From the NCBI GenBank assembly GCA_964531645.1, contig CAZHEF010000010.1:1-64000 (forward strand): DNA of 64,000 nt. Reading direction: 5' to 3'. The stretch is from JBBIMS01 sp964531645 (lineage in GTDB: Bacteria; Acidobacteriota; Aminicenantia; JBFLYD01; JBBIMS01). Under the pieces are notes generated by a model. That model saw only the letters and a list, made by a program, of their open reading frames with translations. It had not been told where the DNA came from and searched no databases. Each line of letters opens with the position of its first letter. Within the stretch, counting starts at the first letter, position 1. The position numbers and the translations under genes were made by a program. This document shows positions 35,047 to 43,315 of this stretch, piece after piece.

Positions 35047-35898
35047 ATGAGAAGGAGAAAATTTGAAGAGGCAGTACTTAAGGGACTGATGATATTTTCT
35101 GTAATTATAGTTTTTGGCTCCCTTTTAATTATTTTGATTACAATATTTGTAAAAGGTTTTTCATCCCTCAGTCTTGATATTTTAGTCAAAACACCAAAAG
35201 GAGGTTATTATATTGGTAGAGAAGGAGGAATTTTAAATGCCATACTCGGTTCCCTTGTTCTCGGAATTTTAGCTACTCTTTTATCTTTACTATTTAGCCT
35301 CCCAATAGTTCTTTATCTCAATAATTTTTTGCCCAAAAGATCAAATTTTGCCCTCGCTGTTCGTTTTTCTCTTGATGTTTTATGGGGAATCCCATCCATT
35401 GTATATGGAGCTTTTGGTTTTACTTTGATGGTCTTTATTGGTCTTAAAACATCCCTCCTTGCAGGGGTTATAACTGTTGCATTTCTAATTCTTCCCATAA
35501 TGGCAAGGAGTATGGATGAAGTTTTGAAAATGATTCCCCATGAGTTGAAGGAGGCATCTTATGCCCTTGGGGCCAATAAGTTAGAAACATCAATCAAAGT
35601 TGTTCTCAGACAATCTTTTCCCGGGATTTTAACTTCAATACTGCTATCTTTTGGAAGGGGAATTGGTGACGCTGCATCAGTCCTTTTTACTGCAGGCTTT
35701 ACTGACAGTTTGCCAACTTCTCTCTTTAAACCAGTTGCCACCCTTCCCTTAGCCATATTCTTTCAAATTGGAACACCCTTTCCTGAAGTTCAAAAAAGAG
35801 GTTATGCCTCTGCCTTTATCCTTACTCTAATTGTTCTATTAATAAGCATTATTTCGAGAATACTATTAAAAAGATTTACAAAATATACAGTGAGGTAG
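35047..35898 (+). CDS. pstA: Phosphate ABC transporter permease PstA
   Basis: A 283 aa protein with about six helices. The EAA motif is ELKEASYALGANKLETSIKV, then GRGIGDAASVLFTAGF, the PstA counterpart of the PstC block. GGILNAILGSLVLG and WGIPSIVYGAFG are family segments. It pairs with PstC as the channel and is 2 bp upstream of pstB. Confidence 0.88.
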   Translation: MRRRKFEEAVLKGLMIFSVIIVFGSLLIILITIFVKGFSSLSLDILVKTPKGGYYIGREGGILNAILGSLVLGILATLLSLLFSLPIVLYLNNFLPKRSNFALAVRFSLDVLWGIPSIVYGAFGFTLMVFIGLKTSLLAGVITVAFLILPIMARSMDEVLKMIPHELKEASYALGANKLETSIKVVLRQSFPGILTSILLSFGRGIGDAASVLFTAGFTDSLPTSLFKPVATLPLAIFFQIGTPFPEVQKRGYASAFILTLIVLLISIISRILLKRFTKYTVR

Positions 35899-35900
35899 CA

Positions 35901-36671
35901 ATGGATTGGAAAGTTCACATAAGCGTGAAAAATCTATCTGTCTGGTATGGAGAACTTCAGGTTTTAAATAACATCTCTGTGGATATCCCAGAAAAGAAAA
36001 TTACTGCAATAATTGGACCTTCAGGATGTGGAAAGACAACATTCCTTAAATCTTTAAATCGTATGATTGATTTGCAGGATGATGTAAAGGTGAGTGGTTC
36101 AATTTTTGTTGATGGTGAAGATATTTACGGTCCTGAAGTTGAGGTTAGTAGTTTAAGGAAAAAAATGGGGCTTCTTTTTCAGAAGCCACAGATTTTACCC
36201 ATGTCCATTTATGATAATGTAGCTTATGGTCCAAGAATTCATGGGATAAAGGACAAAAAAAAGCTGGATGCTATTGTCGAACATTATTTAAAAGAAGCAA
36301 GCTTATGGGGAGATGTAAAGAATAGGCTTCATTCACCTGCAAGTAAACTTTCTGTTGGACAACAACAGAGACTTTGCCTTGCAAGAGGGCTTGCTGTAAA
36401 CCCTGAGATTATTCTTGCAGATGAGCCTACATCAGCTCTTGACCCAATATCCGCAGAAAGAATTGAAAAAAGTTTGTTAGAATTGAAAAATAGATACACA
36501 ATTGTTATAGTTTCCCATCTCTTGAGACAGGCGAAGAGGCTTGCGGACTATGTAATTTTTTTATATCTCGGAGAATTGATTGAATATGGTCCTGCGGATG
36601 AATTCTTTTCTAATCCAGAAGAGCCTAAAACAAGAGCTTATATAGATGGGAAATATATTGAAGAAAAATGA
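35901..36671 (+). CDS. pstB: Phosphate ABC transporter ATPase PstB
   Basis: A 256 aa ATPase. Walker A is GPSGCGKTT, and the PstB hallmark LNRMIDL follows shortly after. The signature is LSVGQQQRLCLARGLAV, where the usual second-position glycine of LSGGQ is valine. Walker B is ILADEPTSALDP, and the switch His is in VSHLLRQAKRLADYV. As the last gene of the operon it is not followed by phoU. Confidence 0.9.
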   Translation: MDWKVHISVKNLSVWYGELQVLNNISVDIPEKKITAIIGPSGCGKTTFLKSLNRMIDLQDDVKVSGSIFVDGEDIYGPEVEVSSLRKKMGLLFQKPQILPMSIYDNVAYGPRIHGIKDKKKLDAIVEHYLKEASLWGDVKNRLHSPASKLSVGQQQRLCLARGLAVNPEIILADEPTSALDPISAERIEKSLLELKNRYTIVIVSHLLRQAKRLADYVIFLYLGELIEYGPADEFFSNPEEPKTRAYIDGKYIEEK

Positions 36672-36679
36672 TAATTTTT

Positions 36680-36725
36680 TGCTACGAGCCACAGACTGCA
36701 AGCCTCTAATCTGCCAGCTTCTCAT
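36680..36725. repeat. AGC-rich dispersed repeat
   Basis: GCTACGAGCCACAGACTGC and AAGCCTCTAATCTGCCAGC. It overlaps the last codons of the methyltransferase gene read from the other strand, whose final residues EKLAD are encoded within it. Confidence 0.5.
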
Positions 36726-37506
36726 CTCTTTTTGCTTTTAATAGTTTCATAATTCCGTTTTCTTTTCCGAGCAAAGCGTTGGATACAATTAGTGCGGAAT
36801 TTAATTTTTCGTCGAGGACATCCAGAATTATTGCGTCTATTCCATTGTAAAGAATAAGGGGGAGAAGAGTTCTGTTTATCAGTTTCCTTGAAGGTAATCC
36901 ATATGATACATTGCTAAGTCCACACATTGTTTTTATCTTAGGATATTTTTCTTTTATGAGTTTCAGGGAATTTAAAAATAAAATAACATTCTTGCTTTCC
37001 ACTCCAATAGGTCTTAAAAGAGGGTCAAAGAGAAAATTCTCCTTTTCAAGTCCTTCCTTTTCAATTATTCCTAAAAATTTATCAAGTTTAACAAGGCACT
37101 CCTCAGGACTTGAAGGTGTGGAAGTATCCATTAGCATTACGACAACCAATGGATTTTTTTCTTTAATAATAGGAGCTATCTTTTTAACCTTTTCCTCATT
37201 AACCGTTATTGAATTTAAGATAGCTCTTCCTTTATGGATCTTTAAAGCCTCCACAAGAACATCCACATTAGGAGAGTCAATGGATATTGGAATATCTTCT
37301 TCCCTCTGAATAATTTCAATTGCCCATTTCATAAATTCAAGTTCATCTTCTAGCATTGATGCAGTATTAAGGTCTATAAAGTCTGCGCCTTTTTCTCTCT
37401 GTAATTTTGCATTATTCGAAAAGAAATTTACGTCCTTATTTAGAAGCGCCTGATGAACTTCCTTTCTTGAGGAGTTCAATCTTTCTCCAATGATTAAAAT
37501 TTTCAT
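36706..37506 (-). CDS. Pterin-binding methyltetrahydrofolate methyltransferase domain protein
   Basis: A 266 aa TIM-barrel protein of the DHPS/MetH-pterin-binding family: GERLNSSRKEV at the N-terminus, GADFIDLNTAS, ISIDSPN, ILNSITVNEEK and GLSNVSYGLPSR. This is the CH3-H4folate-binding module of MetH or the AcsE/MtvA type enzymes. It overlaps the homocysteine methyltransferase gene by 4 bp, so the two could act as the first two modules of a split methionine synthase. No cobalamin-binding module is present in the window. Confidence 0.82.
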   Translation of the reverse strand: MKILIIGERLNSSRKEVHQALLNKDVNFFSNNAKLQREKGADFIDLNTASMLEDELEFMKWAIEIIQREEDIPISIDSPNVDVLVEALKIHKGRAILNSITVNEEKVKKIAPIIKEKNPLVVVMLMDTSTPSSPEECLVKLDKFLGIIEKEGLEKENFLFDPLLRPIGVESKNVILFLNSLKLIKEKYPKIKTMCGLSNVSYGLPSRKLINRTLLPLILYNGIDAIILDVLDEKLNSALIVSNALLGKENGIMKLLKAKRDEKLAD

Positions 37507-38378
37507 CCCTTTATTTTTTCAACAATTTTCTTGATATATAGAGGAGTTGTCCCGCAGCATCCACCTATTCCATTCACTCCGAGATTGAAGATTTTTAAAA
37601 TGTTTTCTGTGAAATACTCAGGAGATTCTTCATAGCAAATTGTCCCATCTTCAGCAAGTATCGGTTTTCCCGCATTGGGTTCCACAAAAATTGGTAAGTT
37701 AGTAAGAGCCCTCATCTCTTCCACAAGATTGACCATGTCGGCACTTCCTATATTACAGTTAGCACCTATTACATCTGCGCCTTCATCTTCAAGAGTTCTG
37801 ATGCATTCTGCCACTGGATTCCCCATTAATGTAAAGAAACCTTTTGGTGTTTTTTGAAAGGCAAGAGAAACAAAAGTAGGTAAAGAGGTTACCTTCTTGG
37901 AAGCTTTAAGGGCTGAAAGAGCTTCTCTTAAATCTGACATTGTTTCTATAATTATAAAATCAACCCCACCATCTCCAAGGGCTTTTGCTTGCTTTTCAAA
38001 AGATGAATATGCTTCTTTTTCATCCAATGGACCATAAGGTTTTAAAATTTTTCCTGTTGGTCCAATATCTCCTCCAACGAATTTTCCTTCAGGTTTTACC
38101 TCAATGGCAATTCTTGCACCCGCAATATTTATCTCCCTTGCTTTATTCTGAAGATTGTAATAACTTAGTCTTATTGAATTTCCACCAAATGTGTTTGTTA
38201 AAACTGCATTTGCTCCAGCCTCAAAATATTTCCTGTGAATTTCTTTTATAATTTCTGGCTTTTCAATATTCCAAAGCTCAGGACACTCTCCCTTCTTTAA
38301 ACCTCTCTCTATTAACTGAGTCCCCATCGCACCATCGAGAATAAGAATGTCTTTCTTCATAAATTCAATTATATTCAT
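37503..38378 (-). CDS. Homocysteine S-methyltransferase (MetH N-terminal module type)
   Basis: A zinc-dependent methyltransferase of about 291 aa. It has LDGAMGTQLIERGL near the N-terminus, GANCNIG with the first zinc Cys, and GGCCGTTP with the other two near 275. I place the start at ATG 38378, 5 nt after GGAGG, not the ATG at 38390 that lies before the GGAGG. With the following pterin-binding protein it reproduces MetH modules 1 and 2 on separate chains. Stand-alone use with another methyl donor is possible. Confidence 0.85.
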   Translation of the reverse strand: MNIIEFMKKDILILDGAMGTQLIERGLKKGECPELWNIEKPEIIKEIHRKYFEAGANAVLTNTFGGNSIRLSYYNLQNKAREINIAGARIAIEVKPEGKFVGGDIGPTGKILKPYGPLDEKEAYSSFEKQAKALGDGGVDFIIIETMSDLREALSALKASKKVTSLPTFVSLAFQKTPKGFFTLMGNPVAECIRTLEDEGADVIGANCNIGSADMVNLVEEMRALTNLPIFVEPNAGKPILAEDGTICYEESPEYFTENILKIFNLGVNGIGGCCGTTPLYIKKIVEKIKG

Positions 38379-38393
38379 CGGAACCTCCATAAT

Positions 38394-38445
38394 TAATGGC
38401 TAACAGCTCACAGCTTTAAGCTGTCTCGCCTTTCTCGTTTTTTTA
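38394..38445. repeat. AGC-rich and CTCGCC-type dispersed repeat
   Basis: TAATGGCTAACAGCTCACAG and CTGTCTCGCCTTTCTCG lie between the homocysteine methyltransferase and cysteine desulfurase genes. Confidence 0.5.
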
Positions 38446-39570
38446 TCCAATTGCCCTCAGTTCTTTTACCATCTTTTCAAAAATCCTTAAAAATTCATCT
38501 ACAGAATCGGGAGTGTTAAATTTTCCAAGGGAAATTCTAACTGTTGATTCTGCGAGCTCGTCTGGCAATCCTATTGCCTTCAGAACATGGGATGGCCCTT
38601 CTTTTGCTTCACTACAGGCAGAACCTGTTGAAACATATATATCTTTTGTTGCAAGAGCCATTAGAAGAGCCTCTCCGTCAATTCCTTCTATTGAAACACT
38701 AATCGTTGAATTGAGTCTATTTTCAGGATGTCCATTGAAATGAACTCCATCTATTTTCTTCAAACTGTCCACTATTTTCTGGGAAAGTTCCTGTATGGTT
38801 TTGTTAGTCTTTTCCATCTCTTCTTTCAATATGCTAACTGCTTTTCCCATAGCAATTATTCCAATTACATTCTCTGTTCCGCCCCTCATTTTCTTTTCCT
38901 GTTCTCCGTGAATTATTGGATGGATTGGTGTTCCTTTTCTTATATAAAGAAATCCAACACCCTTTAGCCCGTATATTTTATGGGCAGAACCACTCAGCAA
39001 ATCAACTCCTAAATCATCTACACTCACTTTTATCTTTCCAAGGGTTTGAACTGCATCCGAATGAAAAATTATTCCTTTCTTTTTACATATTTTAGAGATT
39101 TCCTTGATCGGTTGTATTGTTCCAATTTCATTGTTTGCATGCATAACAGAAACAATTACAGTTCTTTCATCTATGTTTTTTTCAATAAAGTCAATGTCCA
39201 CAACACCATATCTGTCGACAGCGATGTAAAGGATTTTTCTAAATTTCTTCTCCAGATATTTGCAGAGGTCAATGATTGAGGGATGTTCAATGGATGAGAC
39301 TAAAATTGAATCTTTATCAGGGTTTGCCTCAAGGAGTCCTTTTATTGCCCAGTTGTTAGCCTCTGAACCAGAGGAAGTAAAGAAAATCTCTTCTCTTTTC
39401 GCTCCAATAAATTTTGCAATCTCCTCCCTTGCCTCCTCAATCATATCCCTCACCTTCTTTCCTATCGGGTAGAGAGAGGATGGGTTTCCAAATAACTCAA
39501 GAACCTCTTTTGTCTTTTCTTGAACTCTCGGGTCAATGGGGGTTGTGGCATTGTTGTCCAGATAAATCAT
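38443..39570 (-). CDS. nifS: Cysteine desulfurase (NifS/IscS class V aminotransferase)
   Basis: A 375 aa PLP enzyme that takes sulfur from cysteine for Fe-S clusters, thiolation and other uses. It has YLDNNATTPIDPRV at the start, SGSEANNWAIKG, the PLP Lys in SGSAHKIYGLKG (near 197) and the catalytic Cys in STGSACSEAKEGPSHVL (near 320). The loop length fits the group I NifS/IscS type. No iscU follows. It lies 5 bp after the DUF1015 gene. Confidence 0.93.
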   Translation of the reverse strand: MIYLDNNATTPIDPRVQEKTKEVLELFGNPSSLYPIGKKVRDMIEEAREEIAKFIGAKREEIFFTSSGSEANNWAIKGLLEANPDKDSILVSSIEHPSIIDLCKYLEKKFRKILYIAVDRYGVVDIDFIEKNIDERTVIVSVMHANNEIGTIQPIKEISKICKKKGIIFHSDAVQTLGKIKVSVDDLGVDLLSGSAHKIYGLKGVGFLYIRKGTPIHPIIHGEQEKKMRGGTENVIGIIAMGKAVSILKEEMEKTNKTIQELSQKIVDSLKKIDGVHFNGHPENRLNSTISVSIEGIDGEALLMALATKDIYVSTGSACSEAKEGPSHVLKAIGLPDELAESTVRISLGKFNTPDSVDEFLRIFEKMVKELRAIG

Positions 39571-39575
39571 TTTAT

Positions 39576-40886
39576 TTAAATTTCATCCAAGGGAAACATA
39601 AGGATACCAGATTTCAGTTTTGGATAAAAGTCTGTTGATTTCTCGGGCATTAATTCTCCATTTTCAACTACTTTTTTAATCTCATCAAGACTGACGGGAT
39701 TAAGAATGAAAATTCCCTGATATCTTCCCTCCTTTACCTGTCTTATTCCATCTAAAATGTTTCTTACATAACTAATGTTCTTTTCAACATTAAAGCCACC
39801 CTCGAAAAGAGGCTCTATTTTTTTGAGAATAATGGAATGAAGAATTGAAACATCGAGGCTCTTCCATCCATGAGATTTTTCCTTTTCCATATAATCCATC
39901 CAGTTGCTCTTCTCTTTGAGTTTTAATTTAAAAATATTTTTGAAAGATGGGAAATAAGCAATAAAGGAATGTTTCTCTCCCTTCATCAATTCTCTTACTT
40001 TCAGCCATTCTTCATCCCTTTCAGGCTCTTTTTCTTTCTTAACCTCAAAATAGGGAGAGAGAATCTCTTCAAAGGAGAAATCAAGGCTCCTAAGCCCCTT
40101 TACGAGTCTGTGGGTGGGGAGGATTACAAGGTTTTCGTCCTGAATGGCGAAAAGAGTCATCATTATATAATCGAAAGGTTCTTCTTCAGATTTTCTATTC
40201 TTTTCATTTTCTCTTTTGTAAAGGAGAGAAGTCTCGTATCTATGATGCCCATCAGCAATTATAAGTGTTTTTGGAGCAAGGAGTTTTTTGATTTCATTGA
40301 TAAGGTCGTTTTCTTTGATCACAAATAGAGTATGAATAATTCCGTCTTCATCTTCAACTGAAAATACTTTCTCTTTTTTTCGAATAGCTGAGTCTATAAC
40401 TTTTCTTATTTTTTCATCTTCATCGTCGTATAAAAGAAATATTTGTTCGGTATTGGTGTTTGTGGCAGTTAAAAGATTAAATCTATCCTCCTTTGGCTTG
40501 GGGAAAGTTTTCTCGTGGGGCAAAACTTTTTTGGATGAAAATTCTTCCAATTTAACCGCTCCAATGAGTCCATTTCTCACTTTCTCATTTCCATCCACCT
40601 TGAATTTTTGCTGGTAAATATAGAGAGCTTTTTTATCTTCCCTTATAAAAATTCCATTCTTTAGCCATTCATCAATGTAAATTTTAGCTCTCCTATATTT
40701 GTTTTTTTCAAAATGGGGTTCGTCATCTTTACCGAGAATAATTCTAACTATGTTGTATGGGGTCCTGTTGTAGTAATCTTCCTGCATTGCGGGAGTTATC
40801 CTGTCGTAAGGTTCTGTTATTACATCTTTTAAATTTACCTTTTCTGGATTGTATCTTATTGCTCGAAATTCTTTTATAATTGCCAT
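39576..40886 (-). CDS. DUF1015 family protein (HTH-domain kinase-like, SerK-type)
   Basis: A 436 aa member of DUF1015: EFRAIRYNPEKVNLKDVITE, EPYDRITPAMQEDYY, GLIGAVKLEEF, PHEKTF and the conserved IADGHHRYETSLLYK. Some DUF1015/SerK-like proteins are linked to serine phosphorylation in archaea, and the serA and aminotransferase genes upstream make a role in serine metabolism attractive, but this is inference. A GAGGAGG site precedes the ATG. Confidence 0.75.
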   Translation of the reverse strand: MAIIKEFRAIRYNPEKVNLKDVITEPYDRITPAMQEDYYNRTPYNIVRIILGKDDEPHFEKNKYRRAKIYIDEWLKNGIFIREDKKALYIYQQKFKVDGNEKVRNGLIGAVKLEEFSSKKVLPHEKTFPKPKEDRFNLLTATNTNTEQIFLLYDDEDEKIRKVIDSAIRKKEKVFSVEDEDGIIHTLFVIKENDLINEIKKLLAPKTLIIADGHHRYETSLLYKRENEKNRKSEEEPFDYIMMTLFAIQDENLVILPTHRLVKGLRSLDFSFEEILSPYFEVKKEKEPERDEEWLKVRELMKGEKHSFIAYFPSFKNIFKLKLKEKSNWMDYMEKEKSHGWKSLDVSILHSIILKKIEPLFEGGFNVEKNISYVRNILDGIRQVKEGRYQGIFILNPVSLDEIKKVVENGELMPEKSTDFYPKLKSGILMFPLDEI

Positions 40887-40948
40887 AATTCCTCCTCTTA
40901 TGAAAATTTAAAATTTTAAATTCTCATTTATTACCTATATTAAACTTT

Positions 40949-41106
40949 TAGATTTTGACTTTTAAATTTTGACTTTTNNNNNNNNNNNNNNNNNNNNNNN
41001 NNNNNNNNNNNNNNNNNNNNNNNNNNNNNNNNNNNNNNNNNNNNNNNNNNNNNNNNNNNNNNNNNNNNNNNNNNNNNATTTTGACTTTTAAATTTTGACT
41101 TTTGAA
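40949..41106. repeat. 14-bp tandem repeat array interrupted by assembly gap
   Basis: Both flanks of the N run are made of GACTTTTAAATTTT units (for example 40957-40977 and 41078-41104). Identical sequence on both sides shows an array whose copy number was collapsed or could not be assembled. Confidence 0.8.
40978..41077. other. Assembly gap (100 N) inside tandem repeat
   Basis: Exactly 100 Ns with the same 14-bp repeat at both edges. The true length is unknown. Confidence 0.99.
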
Positions 41107-41108
41107 AC

Positions 41109-42023
41109 TTATTTCTCTCCAAAGAATTCTTGAAGTATTTTTACAACTTCGAAGCCAGCTCTTTCCTGTCCTTCTTCTGCAGCAGCACCAATATGGGGCG
41201 TGCACACAACATTGGGATGGTCTATTAGCGTGAAGTCTTCAGGAGGCTCCTTTTCAAACACATCGAGTCCAGCTCCTTTAACCTTGCCAGAGTTTAATGC
41301 TTCAAGGAGGGCTTTCTCATCAACAACTCCACCCCTTGCAATGTTTACGATATAGACTCCATCTTTCATAATTTCAAACTCTTTCTTACCAATCATTCCT
41401 TTTGTCTGCTCTGTTAATGGGACATGGATTGTTATATAGTCTGCATTTCTCAAAAATTCTTCCTTTTCAACCTGTTTAACATCGGGATCTGAAATTTTTA
41501 CAATATCATAGGCAATGATTTCCATTCCAAAAGCTTTTGCCCTTTTCGCTACCTCTTTTCCAATTCTTCCGTAGCCGATTATTCCGAGAGTTTTGCCATA
41601 GAGCTCAGTCCCCTCAAGAGTCTTCTTCTCCCATCTGTGTTCCTTCATTGACCTGTCTGCATAAGGAATTCTCCTTGCGAGGGATAGCATTAATCCAAGA
41701 GTTAATTCTGCTACTGAGATTGATGTGGCAGTTGGGGTGTTAGCTACTTTTATCCTTTTTTCTTCCGCAGATTTAACATCTATATTGTCAAGACCAATTC
41801 CAGCCCTTACTATAATTTTTAGATTTTCTGCGGAATCTATAACTTTCTTTGTAACCTTTGTAGCAGAACGAACCACAATAGCTTCAAAGGGAGGAATTGT
41901 CTGAGAAAGCTCCTCTTCCTTCATTCCAGTTTTCACTGTGACTTCAAAATTTTTTATGCTTTCCAGCTCCTCCATCGCTTTTTTATTAAGAAGGTCTGCA
42001 ACAAGTATTTTCCTCATTTCCAT
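41109..42023 (-). CDS. serA: D-3-phosphoglycerate dehydrogenase (short form)
   Basis: A 304 aa D-2-hydroxyacid dehydrogenase. NAD-binding LGIIGYGRIGKEVAKRA is present, with the catalytic Arg in IVRAGIGLDNID, Glu in DVFEKEPPED and His in CTPHIGAA. The length matches SerA proteins without the ACT regulatory domain. The neighbouring aminotransferase supports phosphoserine synthesis. The gene ends at the tandem repeat array and overlaps the upstream gene by 10 bp. Confidence 0.88.
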   Translation of the reverse strand: MEMRKILVADLLNKKAMEELESIKNFEVTVKTGMKEEELSQTIPPFEAIVVRSATKVTKKVIDSAENLKIIVRAGIGLDNIDVKSAEEKRIKVANTPTATSISVAELTLGLMLSLARRIPYADRSMKEHRWEKKTLEGTELYGKTLGIIGYGRIGKEVAKRAKAFGMEIIAYDIVKISDPDVKQVEKEEFLRNADYITIHVPLTEQTKGMIGKKEFEIMKDGVYIVNIARGGVVDEKALLEALNSGKVKGAGLDVFEKEPPEDFTLIDHPNVVCTPHIGAAAEEGQERAGFEVVKILQEFFGEK

Positions 42024-43159
42024 GCCTCCTTAAAAACTTTTTCAGCAGCAGAAATTGATGCACCAAATTCAACGGAATAGTTAAGCTCTGCGAGGGTCAT
42101 CTCAAGGGCTGATAGAGCTGTAATAATTTCAAAGGCTCCCATATATCCAAGGTGGGCAATTCTGAAAATTTTTCCTTTGTAAGGTTCCTGGCCTTCTGCA
42201 ATGTAGGCAAGATACTTGTTTCTCATTGTTTTGACAATTTTTTCTCCATCAATTCCTGCGGGAGCTTTTACTGCAGTGCAGATATTGCCAGGGATTTTAG
42301 AGAGAAGTTCAAGTTTGAGAGCTTTAACACCTTCTCTTGTTCCTTCTGCAAGAATCCTGTGATGTTCGAAAAGAGCCTCAAGCCCTATTTTCTTTATGAG
42401 CTCAAGGGATTTTTTCTGCTGAATTATAAGAGAGATTGCAGGAGTAAAAGGTGTTGTCTGCTTTTCGAGGTTTTTCTTATATTTTTTGATATCAAAATAG
42501 AACTTGGGAAGTTTTGAAGTTTCAACCATTTTCCAGGCTTTCTCAGAGAATGCAATGTAGGCAAGACCTGGAGGAACCATTAGAGCTTTCTGGGATGCGG
42601 AGACGAGAACATCAATTCCCCACTCATCCATCGGGCATGGAGTTGCTCCAAGACCAGAAATGGCATCAACTATTAGAATTGCCTCGTAATTCTTGCAGAC
42701 ATCTCCATATCCTTTAATGTCATAAACCGAACCAGAGGAAGTTTCTGAAAGGGTTGCAAGAATTGCCTTTGTATCAGGGTTTTCTTTTAGTTTCGCTTCA
42801 AGCTGTTCTTTTGTAAATGGCTCTCCCCATTCAAGGACAATCTCAACAGCATTTAAGCCGTAAGCCTTTGCTATCTGTCCCCATCTTTCACCAAATTTTC
42901 CTCCGTTGAGCACAATAACTTTTTCTCCTGGAGAAAGAGTGTTTGTAACAGCTGCCTCCATTCCTCCTGTTCCTGAAGAAAGAAGGATATAAACTTCTCT
43001 CTTCGTCTGGTAAACATACTTTAAATCCTCTGAAACCTCCATGAATATCTTTGAAAATTCTGCAGTTCTGTGATGAATTATTGGCTCAGCAGCCACTGAT
43101 AGAGTTTCAAATGGTATTGGAACGGGCCCGGGTGATAAAAGATAGTACTTTTTAATCAT
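42014..43159 (-). CDS. Class V aminotransferase (serine-pyruvate / phosphoserine type)
   Basis: A 381 aa PLP enzyme: LLSPGPVPIPFETL, LLSSGTGGMEAAVTNTLSPG, the PLP Lys in SASQKALMVPPGLAYIAF and LRIAHLGYMG near the end. The family covers alanine-glyoxylate, serine-pyruvate and, in some microbes, phosphoserine aminotransferases. Overlap with serA by 10 bp makes the phosphorylated serine pathway the best guess. AAAGGAGG lies just before the ATG. Confidence 0.85.
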   Translation of the reverse strand: MIKKYYLLSPGPVPIPFETLSVAAEPIIHHRTAEFSKIFMEVSEDLKYVYQTKREVYILLSSGTGGMEAAVTNTLSPGEKVIVLNGGKFGERWGQIAKAYGLNAVEIVLEWGEPFTKEQLEAKLKENPDTKAILATLSETSSGSVYDIKGYGDVCKNYEAILIVDAISGLGATPCPMDEWGIDVLVSASQKALMVPPGLAYIAFSEKAWKMVETSKLPKFYFDIKKYKKNLEKQTTPFTPAISLIIQQKKSLELIKKIGLEALFEHHRILAEGTREGVKALKLELLSKIPGNICTAVKAPAGIDGEKIVKTMRNKYLAYIAEGQEPYKGKIFRIAHLGYMGAFEIITALSALEMTLAELNYSVEFGASISAAEKVFKEAWK

Positions 43160-43265
43160 AATACCTCCTTTTAAAAAGTTAAAATTAATAAGTTAAAAGT
43201 AAATAATAAATATAATTTTCTTTGTTTTTTTACCATCACCTTTTGACTTTTTCCTTTTCATAATA

Positions 43266-43293
43266 TTTGGTATCAGATTCTAAGATAACCAAA
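43266..43293. promoter_or_regulatory. Imperfect inverted repeat upstream of the aminotransferase-serA unit
   Basis: TTTGGTATC and GATAACCAAA flank a 9-base loop, with one bulged base, followed by TTTTTT on the plus strand. It may be an operator or terminator-like hairpin. No plus-strand gene ends here, so terminator use is doubtful. Confidence 0.3.
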
Positions 43294-43315
43294 AGATTTT
43301 TTAATGTCAAATTTT

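Noticed and set aside
40940..41205. Two minus-strand frames running through the N gap
   Set aside because: They are translations of the tandem repeat and unknown bases, and overlap the end of serA.
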